A DNA stretch of 64,000 bases from Lewinellaceae bacterium (lineage in GTDB: Bacteria > Bacteroidota > Bacteroidia > Chitinophagales > Saprospiraceae), in contig JADJOD010000017.1 in NCBI GenBank assembly GCA_016713985.1, positions 111,921-175,920 of the forward strand. Direction: 5' to 3'. Numbering within the stretch: position 1 is the first letter of the stretch; each line of letters opens with the position of its first letter. The position numbers were made by a program, and so were the translations under genes. The notes below the pieces were generated by a model that saw only the letters and a program-made list of their open reading frames with translations, was not told where the DNA came from and did not search any database. Of the stretch, positions 15,888 to 24,307 are shown piece after piece.

Positions 15888-16358
15888 ATGAAAATAAAAT
15901 TCCTGCTCCTTGCCGCCTTGTTTTTCGCGGCAGGATCGGCGCGGGCGCAAGTCGCCGCAACGTACCAACTCACCCTCGAAGGCGCCCAAAAAGTGATGGA
16001 CGCCGCAGTTACGTATGCAAAAGCCAACCAGTCGCCCGGCGGCAGCATCGCCGTTGTAGATGCCGGCGGCCACCTGTTGTTGTTCGAACGCCTCGACGGT
16101 TCCTTCCCGGCATCCGCCACAGTTGCCATTGAAAAAGCCCGCACGGCCGCGTTGTTCAAGTTTGAAAGTAAAAAACTTGAAGACGCCATCAACGGCGGTC
16201 GCGATGCCCTGATCACGGTTGGCTTCACCTTCCTGCAAGGCGGTGTGCCCGTGCTCTACAACGGCCAGGTCGTCGGCGCCATCGGCGTCAGCGGCGCCAA
16301 ATCGGCCGACCAGGACCGGGAGATCGCAACGGCCGGAGCGGCCGTACAACTGCAATAA
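15888..16358 (+). CDS. Secreted GlcG/HbpS-family haem-binding-like protein
   Basis: A 156-residue protein with a signal peptide (MKIKFLLLAALFFAAGSARA) followed by a complete GlcG/HbpS fold: LTLEGAQKVMDAAVTYAKAN, GGSIAVVDAGGHLLLFERLD, then GQVVGAIGVSGAKSADQDRE. Streptomyces HbpS binds haem and takes part in redox sensing; many relatives are uncharacterised. It lies 25 bp behind the YHS gene, so both are made from the GTTAC-controlled promoter. A 12-bp stem-loop follows the stop. Confidence 0.88.
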   Translation: MKIKFLLLAALFFAAGSARAQVAATYQLTLEGAQKVMDAAVTYAKANQSPGGSIAVVDAGGHLLLFERLDGSFPASATVAIEKARTAALFKFESKKLEDAINGGRDALITVGFTFLQGGVPVLYNGQVVGAIGVSGAKSADQDREIATAGAAVQLQ

Positions 16359-16366
16359 CGCCACAT

Positions 16367-16425
16367 TGTACCGGCTGCTTCAGCCTTCAGGCAGCTTTCC
16401 GTCGGCAGTCCGGGCAGCCGGTACA
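16367..16425 (+). terminator. Stem-loop after the HbpS-like gene
   Basis: Perfect 12-bp stem (TGTACCGGCTGC at 16367-16378 and its complement at 16414-16425) starting 8 bp after the stop. No U tract, so it may be a processing or stabilising hairpin rather than an intrinsic terminator. Confidence 0.5.
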
Positions 16426-16455
16426 TGAATTATCCACATCCTTCAACAACTCGGT

Positions 16456-18138
16456 ATGAAAAACAGGCTTTTTCCCCTCTCACTCCTCTCACATCTCTCA
16501 CGCCTCTCACTCCTCTCACTCCTCTCACCCCTCTCACTCCTCGCGCAGGAGCACCGCGAACTCGCCATCGGCCAGGCCGATGCCACCGTTGACCTGCGCA
16601 CCCGGGAAGGCGCCGACGCCGTAAAAGCCGTCTGGAAATTCCGTGAAGCGGACATTGTAGCCGTAGCATTTAATGCGCCCGGCCCCGGAGCATCCGATCC
16701 CTTGGCACTTTACCCCACCGGCAAAAAGATCCTTACCCATACCATTGAGCCGAAGGCCGGCGCTATCCGGTTCGACGACGCCCAATGGCAAACCGTCGAC
16801 CCGACCAACATGGAGACCCGTTTCGGCAGTGGCTTGCTTTCATTCGTCTGGTTCCGGGTGAATGTCACCATCCCGCAAAAACTCGGCGAATTCGACCCCA
16901 CAGGCGCTACGGTGGTGTTCGACCTCGTAGCCGACGATTATTCGGAAATCTGGGTCAACGGAAAACTGAACAAATCCTTCGGGCAGTCGGGCGGCGGACT
17001 GATCAGCGGCTGGAATGCCCGCAACCGCGTTTTTTTGAGCACCGATGCAAAACCCGGGCAACAATTCCAGCTCGCCATTTTGTGCGCCAACGCGCCGTTT
17101 GCCGATTTGCCCGAAAATTATATCTGGCTGCGTTCGGCTACGTTGGATTTTTACAAAAAATACCCGCAACGCGCTGACTGGCAGGATGTTGGCCAACTTG
17201 TTCAAATTGAAAAGTCCTTTGAAAACGTCATTGCCCCCGATGCAAAAGTGGAAAAATTAGCCGAGGGGTTTCAGTTTACCGAAGGCCCCGTCTGGCATCC
17301 CGAAGGTTTTCTGTTGTTCAGCGACCCGAACACCAACGTGATCTACCGTTTTGAGCCGCTGTCGCGCAACGTGACCATTTACATCGACAAATCGGGCTAT
17401 ACCGGTATGAATATCGGCCAATAAGACCAGCCCGGTTCCAACGGTTTGGCCATCGACGCAGAAGGCCGCCTGATCGTATGCCAGCACGGCAACCGCCGCG
17501 TGATCCGCCACGAGAAAAAGGGCCCGGTGACGGTGCTTTCCGATAATTTTAAAGGCCAAAAACTCAACAGCCCCAACGATCTCGTGCTCAAATCGGACGG
17601 AGCGGTTTATTTTACCGACCCGCCTTACGGTTTGCCCAAAAACTACGGCGACCCGCAAAAAGAAACGCCGCACCAGGGCGTTTACAGGGTGAAAAACGGA
17701 CAAACCGAATTGCTCGCCACCGACCTCGGCGGCCCGAACGGCATCGCCTTCAGCCCCGATGAAAAATACCTGTACGTCGCCAACTGGGACATCCGCGACA
17801 TCCACCACACCAAAACCCTGTGGCGGTATGAATTGACTGCCGATGGCAAACTGGCGAACGGGAAGGTGTTTTTCGACTTCAGTTTTACCGATGGCGACGA
17901 AGCGCTCGACGGCGTAAAAGTCGACAATGCGGGTAACGTATTCGTTTCTGCCCCCGGCGGCGTCTGGGTGCTTTCGCCGGAAGGAAAATACCTTGGCAGA
18001 ATCGCCGGCCCCGAACGCCCGGCCAATATGGCCTGGGGCGACGCCGACGGCAAAACCTTGTATCTGACGGCACACACGGGTTTGTATAAAATCCGGACGC
18101 TGAACGGCGGCAAAATTGCCGGACAGGTCGTCCGATAA
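16456..18138 (+). CDS. SMP-30/gluconolactonase-like secreted protein, interrupted by an in-frame TAA
   Basis: One frame runs from 16456 to 18138, broken only by TAA at 17422-17424. Homologues have an aromatic residue at this point (NIG-x-Y-x-QPGSNGL), so a single T/C to A change explains it. The signal peptide is unusual: its hydrophobic core is a Leu/Ser repeat encoded by ctctcac words. Residues about 35-245 are an N-terminal beta domain, and from about 255 onward an SMP-30/gluconolactonase beta-propeller (GFQFTEGPVWHPEG, SPNDLVLKSDGAVYFTDPPY, GPNGIAFSPDEK, WDIRDIHHTKTLWRY). It would hydrolyse aldonolactones in the periplasm. The next gene is a glucose-dehydrogenase-like SDR. Confidence 0.82.
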
Positions 18139-18173
18139 ACACCCGTTATCAGTCAGTGCCTGTCCAAGATATT

Positions 18174-18328
18174 GTGGGTGTCTGCTTGGTCCTTGAACAT
18201 TGAACATTGAACATTGAACATTGAACATTAATACTTTTTTAAATTTTTAAATTATTGATTTTTAATTAAAAATTTAAAAAATGTGCAATGTGCATTTTAC
18301 AATGTACAATGGCTTGCCAGACACCCTC
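18174..18328. repeat. Word-repeat hairpin with GTGGGTGTCT ends
   Basis: GGGTGTCTG at 18176-18184 and its exact complement CAGACACCC at 18318-18326 bound a 155-bp AT-rich element. Inside are five tandem tgaacat words on the left and degraded complementary words (tgcaatgtgcattttacaat) on the right, around a TTTAAATTTTTAAA core. The ends match those of the core at 14851-14999. Confidence 0.7.
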
Positions 18329-18350
18329 TCAATGACCCGAATTACAGCCT

Positions 18351-18383
18351 TCTCTCACCTCTCTCACCTCTCTCACCTCTCAC
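18351..18383 (+). repeat. Tandem ctctcacct words in a 5' leader
   Basis: Four to five copies of the 9-nt word CTCTCACCT directly before the SDR start codon at 18387. The same word fills the signal-peptide coding region at 16474-16541. Confidence 0.75.
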
Positions 18384-18386
18384 ATA

Positions 18387-19202
18387 ATGTACCAGCAACC
18401 CAACAATCGCCTCAAAAAACAAACCTGTATCGTCACCGGCGCCAATTCCGGCATCGGGCGCGCCGTGGCTGTCGCCATGGCCCGCGACGGCGCCAACGTC
18501 GTGGTCAATTACGTCTTCGGCGACGAAGCCGCGCAGCAGGTCGTGGACGAAATCAAACAGGCCGGCGGCATCGCCATCGCCGTCAAAGCCGACGTCAGCA
18601 AGGAAGATCAGGTCATCGCCATGTTTCAGGAAACCGTCGCCACTTTCGGCACGGTGGATATTCTGGTCAACAACGCCGGCTTGCAACGCGACTCGGCTTT
18701 TCACAACATGACCCTGAAGGACTGGCAATTTGTACTCGACGTCAACCTGACCGGCCAATTCCTCTGTTCCCGCGAGGCGATCCGCGAGTTCCTGCGCCGC
18801 GGCCCGCGGCCCGACGTATCGGTGGCGCTCGGCAAGATCATTTGTATGAGTTCCGTCCACGAAGTCATTCCGTGGGGCGGCCACGTCAACTACGCGGCCT
18901 CCAAAGGGGGTGTGATGCTCATGATGAAATCACTCGCCCAGGAATACGGTCCGATGAAAATCCGTATCAACTCGGTCGGCCCCGGCGCCATCAAAACGCC
19001 CATCAACCGCCCGGCCTGGGAAACGCCCGAAGCAGAAGCCAAACTGCTTGAACTCATTCCCTATCAACGTGTTGGAGAAACTTCCGACATCGGCGCGGTC
19101 GCCGTCTGGCTGGCTTCCGACGAGTCGGATTACATCCACGGCACCACGATTTTTGTGGACGGCGGTATGACTTTGTATCCGGGCTTTACGGAGAACGGGT
19201 GA
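18387..19202 (+). CDS. SDR oxidoreductase, glucose 1-dehydrogenase-like
   Basis: A 271-residue classical SDR: cofactor motif TGANSGIG (residues 18-25), NNAG (about 94-97), catalytic Ser in CMSSVHE (about 156-158) and Tyr-x3-Lys in NYAASKGG. Its closest-looking class is glucose 1-dehydrogenase/3-oxoacyl-reductase-like enzymes of 260-280 residues. The adjacent SMP-30 lactonase suggests a sugar to aldonolactone to aldonate route. However, the lactonase is exported and this SDR has no signal peptide, so direct sequential action is uncertain. It converges on P5C dehydrogenase across a 13-bp-stem hairpin. Confidence 0.88.
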   Translation: MYQQPNNRLKKQTCIVTGANSGIGRAVAVAMARDGANVVVNYVFGDEAAQQVVDEIKQAGGIAIAVKADVSKEDQVIAMFQETVATFGTVDILVNNAGLQRDSAFHNMTLKDWQFVLDVNLTGQFLCSREAIREFLRRGPRPDVSVALGKIICMSSVHEVIPWGGHVNYAASKGGVMLMMKSLAQEYGPMKIRINSVGPGAIKTPINRPAWETPEAEAKLLELIPYQRVGETSDIGAVAVWLASDESDYIHGTTIFVDGGMTLYPGFTENG

Positions 19203-19236
19203 TTGGGGGGTATTCACCGGGTGGTTTCGAGTCAAT

Positions 19237-19265
19237 TCACCGGGTGACTCGAAGTCACCCGGTGA
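19237..19265. terminator. Bidirectional hairpin between convergent genes
   Basis: Perfect 13-bp arms TCACCGGGTGACT and AGTCACCCGGTGA around loop CGA, between stops at 19202 (+) and 19281 (-). A further partial copy (ttcaccgggtgg) precedes it. No T run, but the position suits a shared terminator. Confidence 0.6.
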
Positions 19266-19280
19266 GTCCGTCGCCAGTCT

Positions 19281-20912
19281 TTATTCCTCCCCCAAAAACG
19301 GATACCGGTAATCCACCGGCGGCACAAAATTCTCCTTGATCGTGCGGGGCGAGAGCCAGCGGTACATATTGAGTATGGAGCCCGCTTTGTCGTTGGTGCC
19401 GGAAGCGCGCCCTCCGCCGAAAGGTTGCTGCCCGACGACGGCGCCCGTGGGTTTGTCGTTGATGTAGTAGTTGCCTGCGGCGTGGCGGAGTTTGTTGTTG
19501 GCCAGCGCGAGTGCTGCGCGGTCGTTGGCAAAGATGGCGCCGGTGAGGGCGTAGGGCGACGTGGAATCGAGCAATTCGAGGGTTTTTTCGTACTTTTTGT
19601 CCTCGTATACATAAATCGTGAGCACGGGGCCAAATATCTCCTCACACATGGTCACGTACATAGGGTCCGAAACTTCGAGCACGGTGGGTTCGATAAAATA
19701 CCCCTCCGATTTGTTGTAGTTGCCCCCCGCGATCACTTTCACCTTGTCTGATTTTTTCGCCGCATCGATGTAGGCGGAAATTTTGTCAAAGGACTTTTGA
19801 TCAATCACGGCGTTGATAAAATTGCGGAAATCTTCCGTCGTGCCCATCGTCATACTTTTCAGATCGGCCTGCAGGTGATTTTTCACTTCTTTCCAGAGGC
19901 TTTTCGGCACGTAGGCCCGCGAAGCGGCGGAGCACTTTTGCCCCTGAAACTCGAAGGCGCCCCTGGCAAGTGCAACGGCCACTGCTTTCGGGTCGGCGGA
20001 GTTGTGCACCATCACAAAGTCTTTGCCGCCCGTTTCACCCACGATACGCGGGTACGATTTGTACATTGCGATGTTGTCGCCGATCGTTTTCCAGATGCGC
20101 TGGAAGACACCCGTGCTGCCGGTGAAGTGAATACCCGCAAAGTCAGGGTGGTTAAAAACGATTTCGCCGATTGTGGGGCCGTCGATGTACACCAGGTTGA
20201 TCACACCCGCCGGCAATCCGGCTTCTTCCAGTATTTCCATGATGACGGACGCGGAATAAATCTGCGATTCGGCGGGTTTCCACACGGCGACGTTGCCGAG
20301 CATGGCCGGAGCCGTGGGCAGGTTGCCTGCGATGGCCGTAAAATTGAAGGGTGTCAGGGCAAATACAAAGCCTTCAAGCGGGCGCCAGTCGGTGCGGTTC
20401 CAGATGGTGCGGGTGCTGAGCGGCTGCTGTTTGTATATTTCCTGCATAAAATACACGTTGTAACGCCAGAAATCCGCCAGTTCGCAGATGCAGTCGATTT
20501 CAGCCTGAAAGGCGTTTTTACTTTGGCAAAGCATGGTTGCGGCGCTCATTTTGGCCCGGTAAGGGCCGGTCAGCAGGTCGGCGGCGCGCAAAAAGATGGC
20601 GGCGCGTTCCTGCCAGGGCATTGCTTCCCAGGCCGGTTTGGCTTTCAGGGCGGCGGCGATGGCGTCTTTTACGTGGCTTGCCTTACCTTTGGAATAATGG
20701 CCAAGGGTGTGTTTCAGTTCGTGTGGCGGGCGCATGGCCACCTTGTCTTTGGTGAACACGTGTTCTCCGCCGATGTACATCGGCACGTCTTTTTTCTTCG
20801 ATTTTGCCGCGGCAAGCGCTTGTTTCAAAGCGATTTTTTCGGGAGAGCCGGGAGCATAATTCCAAACCGGTTCGTTGACCGGCTGCGGAACGGTAAAAAT
20901 GGCATCTGTCAT
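19281..20912 (-). CDS. pruA: L-glutamate gamma-semialdehyde (1-pyrroline-5-carboxylate) dehydrogenase
   Basis: A 543-residue aldehyde dehydrogenase. The catalytic Cys327 lies in FQGQKCSAASRAYVP and the general base Glu293 in VGETGGKDF; the PFNFTAIAGNLPTAPAMLGN and FTGST segments complete the NAD site. Length and motifs match the monofunctional P5CDH type found in Bacteroidota and eukaryotes rather than bifunctional PutA. It converts glutamate semialdehyde to glutamate with NAD+ in proline and arginine catabolism. An arginine deiminase gene lies at 44086, but no proline dehydrogenase is in the window. It follows coaD on the minus strand by 90 bp. Confidence 0.93.
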   Translation of the reverse strand: MTDAIFTVPQPVNEPVWNYAPGSPEKIALKQALAAAKSKKKDVPMYIGGEHVFTKDKVAMRPPHELKHTLGHYSKGKASHVKDAIAAALKAKPAWEAMPWQERAAIFLRAADLLTGPYRAKMSAATMLCQSKNAFQAEIDCICELADFWRYNVYFMQEIYKQQPLSTRTIWNRTDWRPLEGFVFALTPFNFTAIAGNLPTAPAMLGNVAVWKPAESQIYSASVIMEILEEAGLPAGVINLVYIDGPTIGEIVFNHPDFAGIHFTGSTGVFQRIWKTIGDNIAMYKSYPRIVGETGGKDFVMVHNSADPKAVAVALARGAFEFQGQKCSAASRAYVPKSLWKEVKNHLQADLKSMTMGTTEDFRNFINAVIDQKSFDKISAYIDAAKKSDKVKVIAGGNYNKSEGYFIEPTVLEVSDPMYVTMCEEIFGPVLTIYVYEDKKYEKTLELLDSTSPYALTGAIFANDRAALALANNKLRHAAGNYYINDKPTGAVVGQQPFGGGRASGTNDKAGSILNMYRWLSPRTIKENFVPPVDYRYPFLGEE

Positions 20913-21002
20913 GATCAGGTGTGGTGTGGATGCGTTGATCCGTGTATTTGGTGAGCGTTTTTTATGTGAGGAGGGCCTTCCGGTCCTCCAATCCGGTTGG
21001 TT

Positions 21003-21496
21003 TTATACGTTTTTACCCCGTGCCTGCAGGGCAGACTGAAACGTTTCGGCCACTTCCGGGGGAATAAAGGGTGTCGGGTCGCCGCCGCCTACAATAATCT
21101 CGCGAACAATGGTGCTGCTGATGTGTGAATATTCGGGCTGGGAGATCAAAAAAACGGTTTCTATACCGTTTCCGACGATATGATTGAGTTGCGAAATGGT
21201 TTTTTCGTAATCAAAATCGGAGCCGTTGCGCAGCCCCCGGAGCAAATAATGAGCCCCGATGCGTTGGCAGTAGTGTGCCGTCAGGTTTTCAAAATGATCC
21301 ACTCCGATATTCGGGTAGCCGGAAAAAACCTGCCGCAGCCATTCGAGTCTTTGTTCGAGTGGAAATAAATATTTTTTGGTGGAATTGACACCTACTGCCA
21401 CAATCACCTCGTCAAAGAGGGGAGCGCCCGTTTGATGAGGTCCACGTGGCCGGTAGTGATGGGATCGAAAGAGCCCGGGAATACGGCGATTTTCAT
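21003..21496 (-). CDS. coaD: Pantetheine-phosphate adenylyltransferase, frameshifted in this sequence
   Basis: The start at 21496 encodes the canonical N-terminus MKIAVFPGSFDPITTGHVDL with the nucleotidyl-transferase TxGH motif, but the frame stops after 31 residues. The rest of the enzyme (VIVAVGVNSTKKYLFPLEQR, LRGLRNGSDFDYE, ISSTIVREI) lies in another frame down to 21003. Adding one base to the four-G run at 21419-21422 restores one 164-residue CoaD. It catalyses the penultimate step of coenzyme A synthesis and is normally essential, so the shift is far more likely a sequence error than a real inactivation. Confidence 0.9.
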
Positions 21497-21756
21497 TTTT
21501 GCTGGCTAAAATGGACGCGAAGTTGGGGATTTTTGGAGTTATCCGGTATAAGGTCTATTCTGAAAATGAAACATCCGGAAGGAAAAAACTCCCGTTCCGC
21601 TACTTAATAGGTGTGCAAAATTAATAATACTTATTTTCCTCCCAACCTTCTGAAAAATCATCCCCGGAAAAAAAAAATTTCCCCCTACCACTTATGTGCC
21701 GGGGTGCAAAAAAAATAAATCATCGTGGGATAAAATTCCAAGATTCCAAAACCAGT

Positions 21757-21764
21757 TAAATTTG
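21757..21764 (+). promoter_or_regulatory. -7 promoter element TAAATTTG
   Basis: A perfect TAnnTTTG match 36 bp before ATG 21801. No exact -33 TTTG. The rest of the AT-rich gap 21497-21756 shows no gene. Confidence 0.6.
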
Positions 21765-21800
21765 CACGATAAAACGATTAAAATCAAACACACTATTAAC

Positions 21801-22298
21801 ATGCAAACAAAACAATTGTTCCTCACGCTGGCATTCGCCCTCGGCCTTTGCTATGCTTCCAACGCTCAAAACTACCACTCTGCCATCGGTCTTCGCCTCG
21901 GATACCCGACATCCATCAGTTACAAACATTTTATCAGCGAACCGGCTGCCATCGAAGGGTTTCTGGGATTTCGTTCTTACGCCAACTATGGCTGGTTAAA
22001 TGTGGGCGCCACCTATCAGCACCACTTCCCGATTTCCGGGGCGGATGGACTGAGCTGGTACGCCGGCGGCGGCGCATCCGTTTTCTTCTGGAATGACAAA
22101 AATGACTTTTTTAACGGCAACGACGATTTCAGCACCACCAGTTTGGGCATTTTGGGTGTGCTCGGCCTGGACTACAAGTTTGCCAATGCACCGGTCAACC
22201 TTTCTGTGGACTGGATGCCCATTTTCTTTATCAACGGTTACGGCAACGGATTTGGCGGCGGTTATGGCGCCCTGAGTGCCCGTTATACGATCAATTAA
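21801..22298 (+). CDS. Secreted outer-membrane beta-barrel-like protein
   Basis: A 165-residue protein from ATG 21801 with a signal peptide (MQTKQLFLTLAFALGLCYAS, then NAQ). The mature part has alternating hydrophobic beta strands with Gly and aromatic residues (SAIGLRLGYPTSISYKHF, AAIEGFLGFRSYANYGWL, YGALSARYTIN) and ends near a strand, as in small outer-membrane barrels of Bacteroidota. No specific function is recognised. It has its own promoter and converges on the tail of the respiratory operon across a bidirectional hairpin. Confidence 0.8.
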   Translation: MQTKQLFLTLAFALGLCYASNAQNYHSAIGLRLGYPTSISYKHFISEPAAIEGFLGFRSYANYGWLNVGATYQHHFPISGADGLSWYAGGGASVFFWNDKNDFFNGNDDFSTTSLGILGVLGLDYKFANAPVNLSVDWMPIFFINGYGNGFGGGYGALSARYTIN

Positions 22299-22318
22299 CC
22301 TGCTACGGCACATCATTT

Positions 22319-22380
22319 AGAGGCCGTCCCGTTCGTGCACAATCGTTTTCAACGCTCTGGCACGAAAGAGGCGGCCTCTT
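22319..22380. terminator. Bidirectional terminator-like hairpin
   Basis: Outer stem AGAGGCCG (22319-22326) with CGGCCTCT (22372-22379), plus an inner stem TTCGTGC/GCACGAA, between the convergent stops at 22298 (+) and 22388 (-). It likely ends the long respiratory operon. Confidence 0.65.
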
Positions 22381-22387
22381 CCTTTGA

Positions 22388-22777
22388 TCAGACTGCGCCG
22401 CGTTTTACGACCCAGATCACGAGGCACACCACCGCAAGAAAAGCGATCAGGCCGCCGACACCGATGTTGAAAAAGGATAAAAGAATGGCAATTCCGAGTC
22501 CGAATATGCCGAACCAAAGCCATTGGTCGACCGGGTCGCTGAAATCGACCTGAAAGCCGTGTTTCAACATTTTGCGTTCGAGCCGTTTGGCAATTTTGTT
22601 CATACGTTTGGAGGTTTTGGCGTCATTGCCCGCAAATTGCTCCGGGTGGTCGCGCAGTTTTTCTGCAAGACCGCTGCGCATCTCCTGCGGCGACACAGCC
22701 GTAGCAGCGCGGTGAACGGAAGGGTTGAGCACAATCAGGGTAAAACAGGCGAGCAGAAAGATTAATTTTTGATTCAT
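22388..22777 (-). CDS. Exported protein with two C-terminal membrane helices, unknown
   Basis: A 129-residue protein from ATG 22777: signal peptide (MNQKLIFLLACFTLIVLNPS), a basic helical segment rich in Lys/Arg (SKRMNKIAKRLERKMLKHGF), and two hydrophobic helices (WLWFGIFGLGIAILLSFF; LIAFLAVVCLVIWVV). Proteins of this build are common in Bacteroidota and have no assigned role. It is the last minus-strand gene before the operon's hairpin, 40 bp after the CPMC protein. Confidence 0.65.
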   Translation of the reverse strand: MNQKLIFLLACFTLIVLNPSVHRAATAVSPQEMRSGLAEKLRDHPEQFAGNDAKTSKRMNKIAKRLERKMLKHGFQVDFSDPVDQWLWFGIFGLGIAILLSFFNIGVGGLIAFLAVVCLVIWVVKRGAV

Positions 22778-22816
22778 GTCAAAACAGTTTTCGAGTGAAC
22801 GTTGTCGGGGCAATTG

Positions 22817-23104
22817 TTAATTGTGGCGGGCAAAATCATCCTCGGAAAACGTTTCCGGTTCGTCGCTTTCGTTTTTCCGGTTGCGCCACCACCAGAAACC
22901 GATACCCGCCGCCACGAGATAGGGCATGGCCAGCATATAAAGTATCCCGGCATTTAAACCTCTTCCGTCAGTGCCGCCGCTTTTCAGGTTCGATTCGGCC
23001 GACATACGGCACATCGGGCACTGGGCGGAGGCCGGTGCGGCGTTTCCCGACAGTAAAAAAAGCAAAACCGCCAGTTGTATCCATTGAACGAAACGATATT
23101 TCAT
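22817..23104 (-). CDS. Small membrane protein with CPMCRM motif
   Basis: A 95-residue protein from ATG 23104. The signal peptide ends ...APASAQ and is followed directly by CPMCRMSAESNLKSG, a CxxC pair placed at the mature N-terminus, then one transmembrane helix (ILYMLAMPYLVAAGIGFWWW) and an acidic tail. Related small proteins accompany DUF420 and SCO genes in Bacteroidota oxidase loci. The cysteines could handle copper during oxidase assembly; this is inferred from context only. Confidence 0.7.
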   Translation of the reverse strand: MKYRFVQWIQLAVLLFLLSGNAAPASAQCPMCRMSAESNLKSGGTDGRGLNAGILYMLAMPYLVAAGIGFWWWRNRKNESDEPETFSEDDFARHN

Positions 23105-23168
23105 GATCTTCTTGTTTTTCAACCTGTTAGATTCTCTCCAAACCTGGCATTGACATGAATTTTCCACA

Positions 23169-23596
23169 TCAGGTCGGGTAATACGGGCGCAGCATCAGGT
23201 AACAAATCGGGCCGGTCAGCGCGACGTAAAGCCAAAGCGGGAATACCCAGCGCGCCATCTTTTTATGGCGTTCAAATTGTCCCGTATAAGCCCGTGTAAA
23301 GGTAAAAAGAATAAAAGGCAGGATCAATCCCGCCAGGATAACGTGGGTAATGAGGAAAAAGAAATACACCACGCGTATGGTCCCTTCGCCGCCATATTTG
23401 GCTTCGGGTGTGGTAAAATGGTACAAGACATAGGAGATCAGGAACAAGGCGGAACACGTAAAAAGCCAAAATCGAGATCGGTTTCGAACTTATACCGGCG
23501 CATCAGCCCGACGAGCAGCAATACCACCGCCGAAACGATCCAGGCAACAACATTGAGCCGTTTTTCCAATTGAATATTGGCTTGGGTGGTCGACAT
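23169..23596 (-). pseudogene. DUF420 membrane protein with internal deletion
   Basis: The start at 23596 gives a normal DUF420 N-terminus (first helix VVAWIVSAVVLLLVGLM, then YKFETDLDFGF), and the end to 23169 is a normal C-terminal half (LFLISYVLYHFTTPEAKYGG, HKKMARWVFPLWLYVALTGP). Between GF and TCSALFL the roughly 37 residues that carry the second helix and the conserved HRxxM segment are absent, and the frame changes. This is more than a homopolymer slip: about 110 bp are missing. Either the gene is truly broken or reads were collapsed. DUF420 genes sit in cytochrome oxidase loci and are thought to help oxidase assembly. Confidence 0.75.
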
Positions 23597-23606
23597 GATC
23601 TCTGGA

Positions 23607-24230
23607 TTATTTGGTGGGCAAAAGCAACGCGATATGTTGTACCATGCGGTCTAACTGACTCTGATCCATGGCGTTATAAAACCTGCGAATGGTGCCGGAG
23701 GTATCTGCGAGTGCGTAGTACTTTGGGGCAGGGGATACCTTTTCGGCTAAGCAATACGATTCATAACTGTTTTGCAGGATGGTTTGCCAGGAACCGAGCC
23801 CGCCGGTCCAGACCCAGGTGGCATAGTCGGCGCTCGGCAGGGTTTGCGCGTGAGACCGGAATTCAGCCGAACCACCTTTGGAGATCATGGCCATCCTGAA
23901 ATATTCATTTTGTCCGAATTGCTGAAAAAGCCGCTCTCCCGTGTCCAATATTTTCCGGTTTTCATCCGTCAGTTGCGGGTCTTCTCCAAAAAGATGGACC
24001 ACCACCACTTTCCCGTCCAGCAGGTCTTCTTTGGTGCGGTCCTGCCAGATGACGTAGGCGCCCCGGATTTTGCCGTAATCCGCCAGTTCGGCCACGGCTT
24101 GTTTTCGCCAGTTGAGGCCGCCGCGCAAATAAAACCACGAACCCGCAGGCAGCACAACAAGGATGAGCAGCAATGCGGCGGCGATATAAACTTTCCGCCC
24201 TAAGGAGGGCTTTTCTTCGTTGCTTTCCAT
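23607..24230 (-). CDS. SCO1/SenC-like thioredoxin-fold protein lacking the copper cysteines
   Basis: A 207-residue membrane-anchored protein: helix at about 12-35 (VYIAAALLLILVVLPAGSWFYL), then a thioredoxin-like domain in the position where oxidase loci of Bacteroidota carry SCO1. The segment GKVVVVHLFGEDPQLTDENR occupies the place of the SCO motif, but the CxxxC copper ligands are missing. The late histidine pair is also not evident. It could be a diverged structural or redox-inert version, or have another role. It follows coxD by 77 bp and precedes DUF420 by 10 bp. Confidence 0.7.
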   Translation of the reverse strand: MESNEEKPSLGRKVYIAAALLLILVVLPAGSWFYLRGGLNWRKQAVAELADYGKIRGAYVIWQDRTKEDLLDGKVVVVHLFGEDPQLTDENRKILDTGERLFQQFGQNEYFRMAMISKGGSAEFRSHAQTLPSADYATWVWTGGLGSWQTILQNSYESYCLAEKVSPAPKYYALADTSGTIRRFYNAMDQSQLDRMVQHIALLLPTK

Positions 24231-24307
24231 GACTTAAATATCTGATGATCAACAAAAAAGGCGAGGTTTTGTTGCCACGCCTTTTTGGGTTCCCGGTTAG
24301 AACAACC

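Noticed and set aside
16431..16440. DnaA box TTATCCACA as sign of a replication origin
   Set aside because: Only a single match, with no cluster, no AT-rich unwinding region beside it and no dnaA/dnaN neighbours.
19797..20954. 385-codon plus-strand open frame
   Set aside because: It is antisense to the well-supported P5C dehydrogenase gene and has no recognisable protein pattern.
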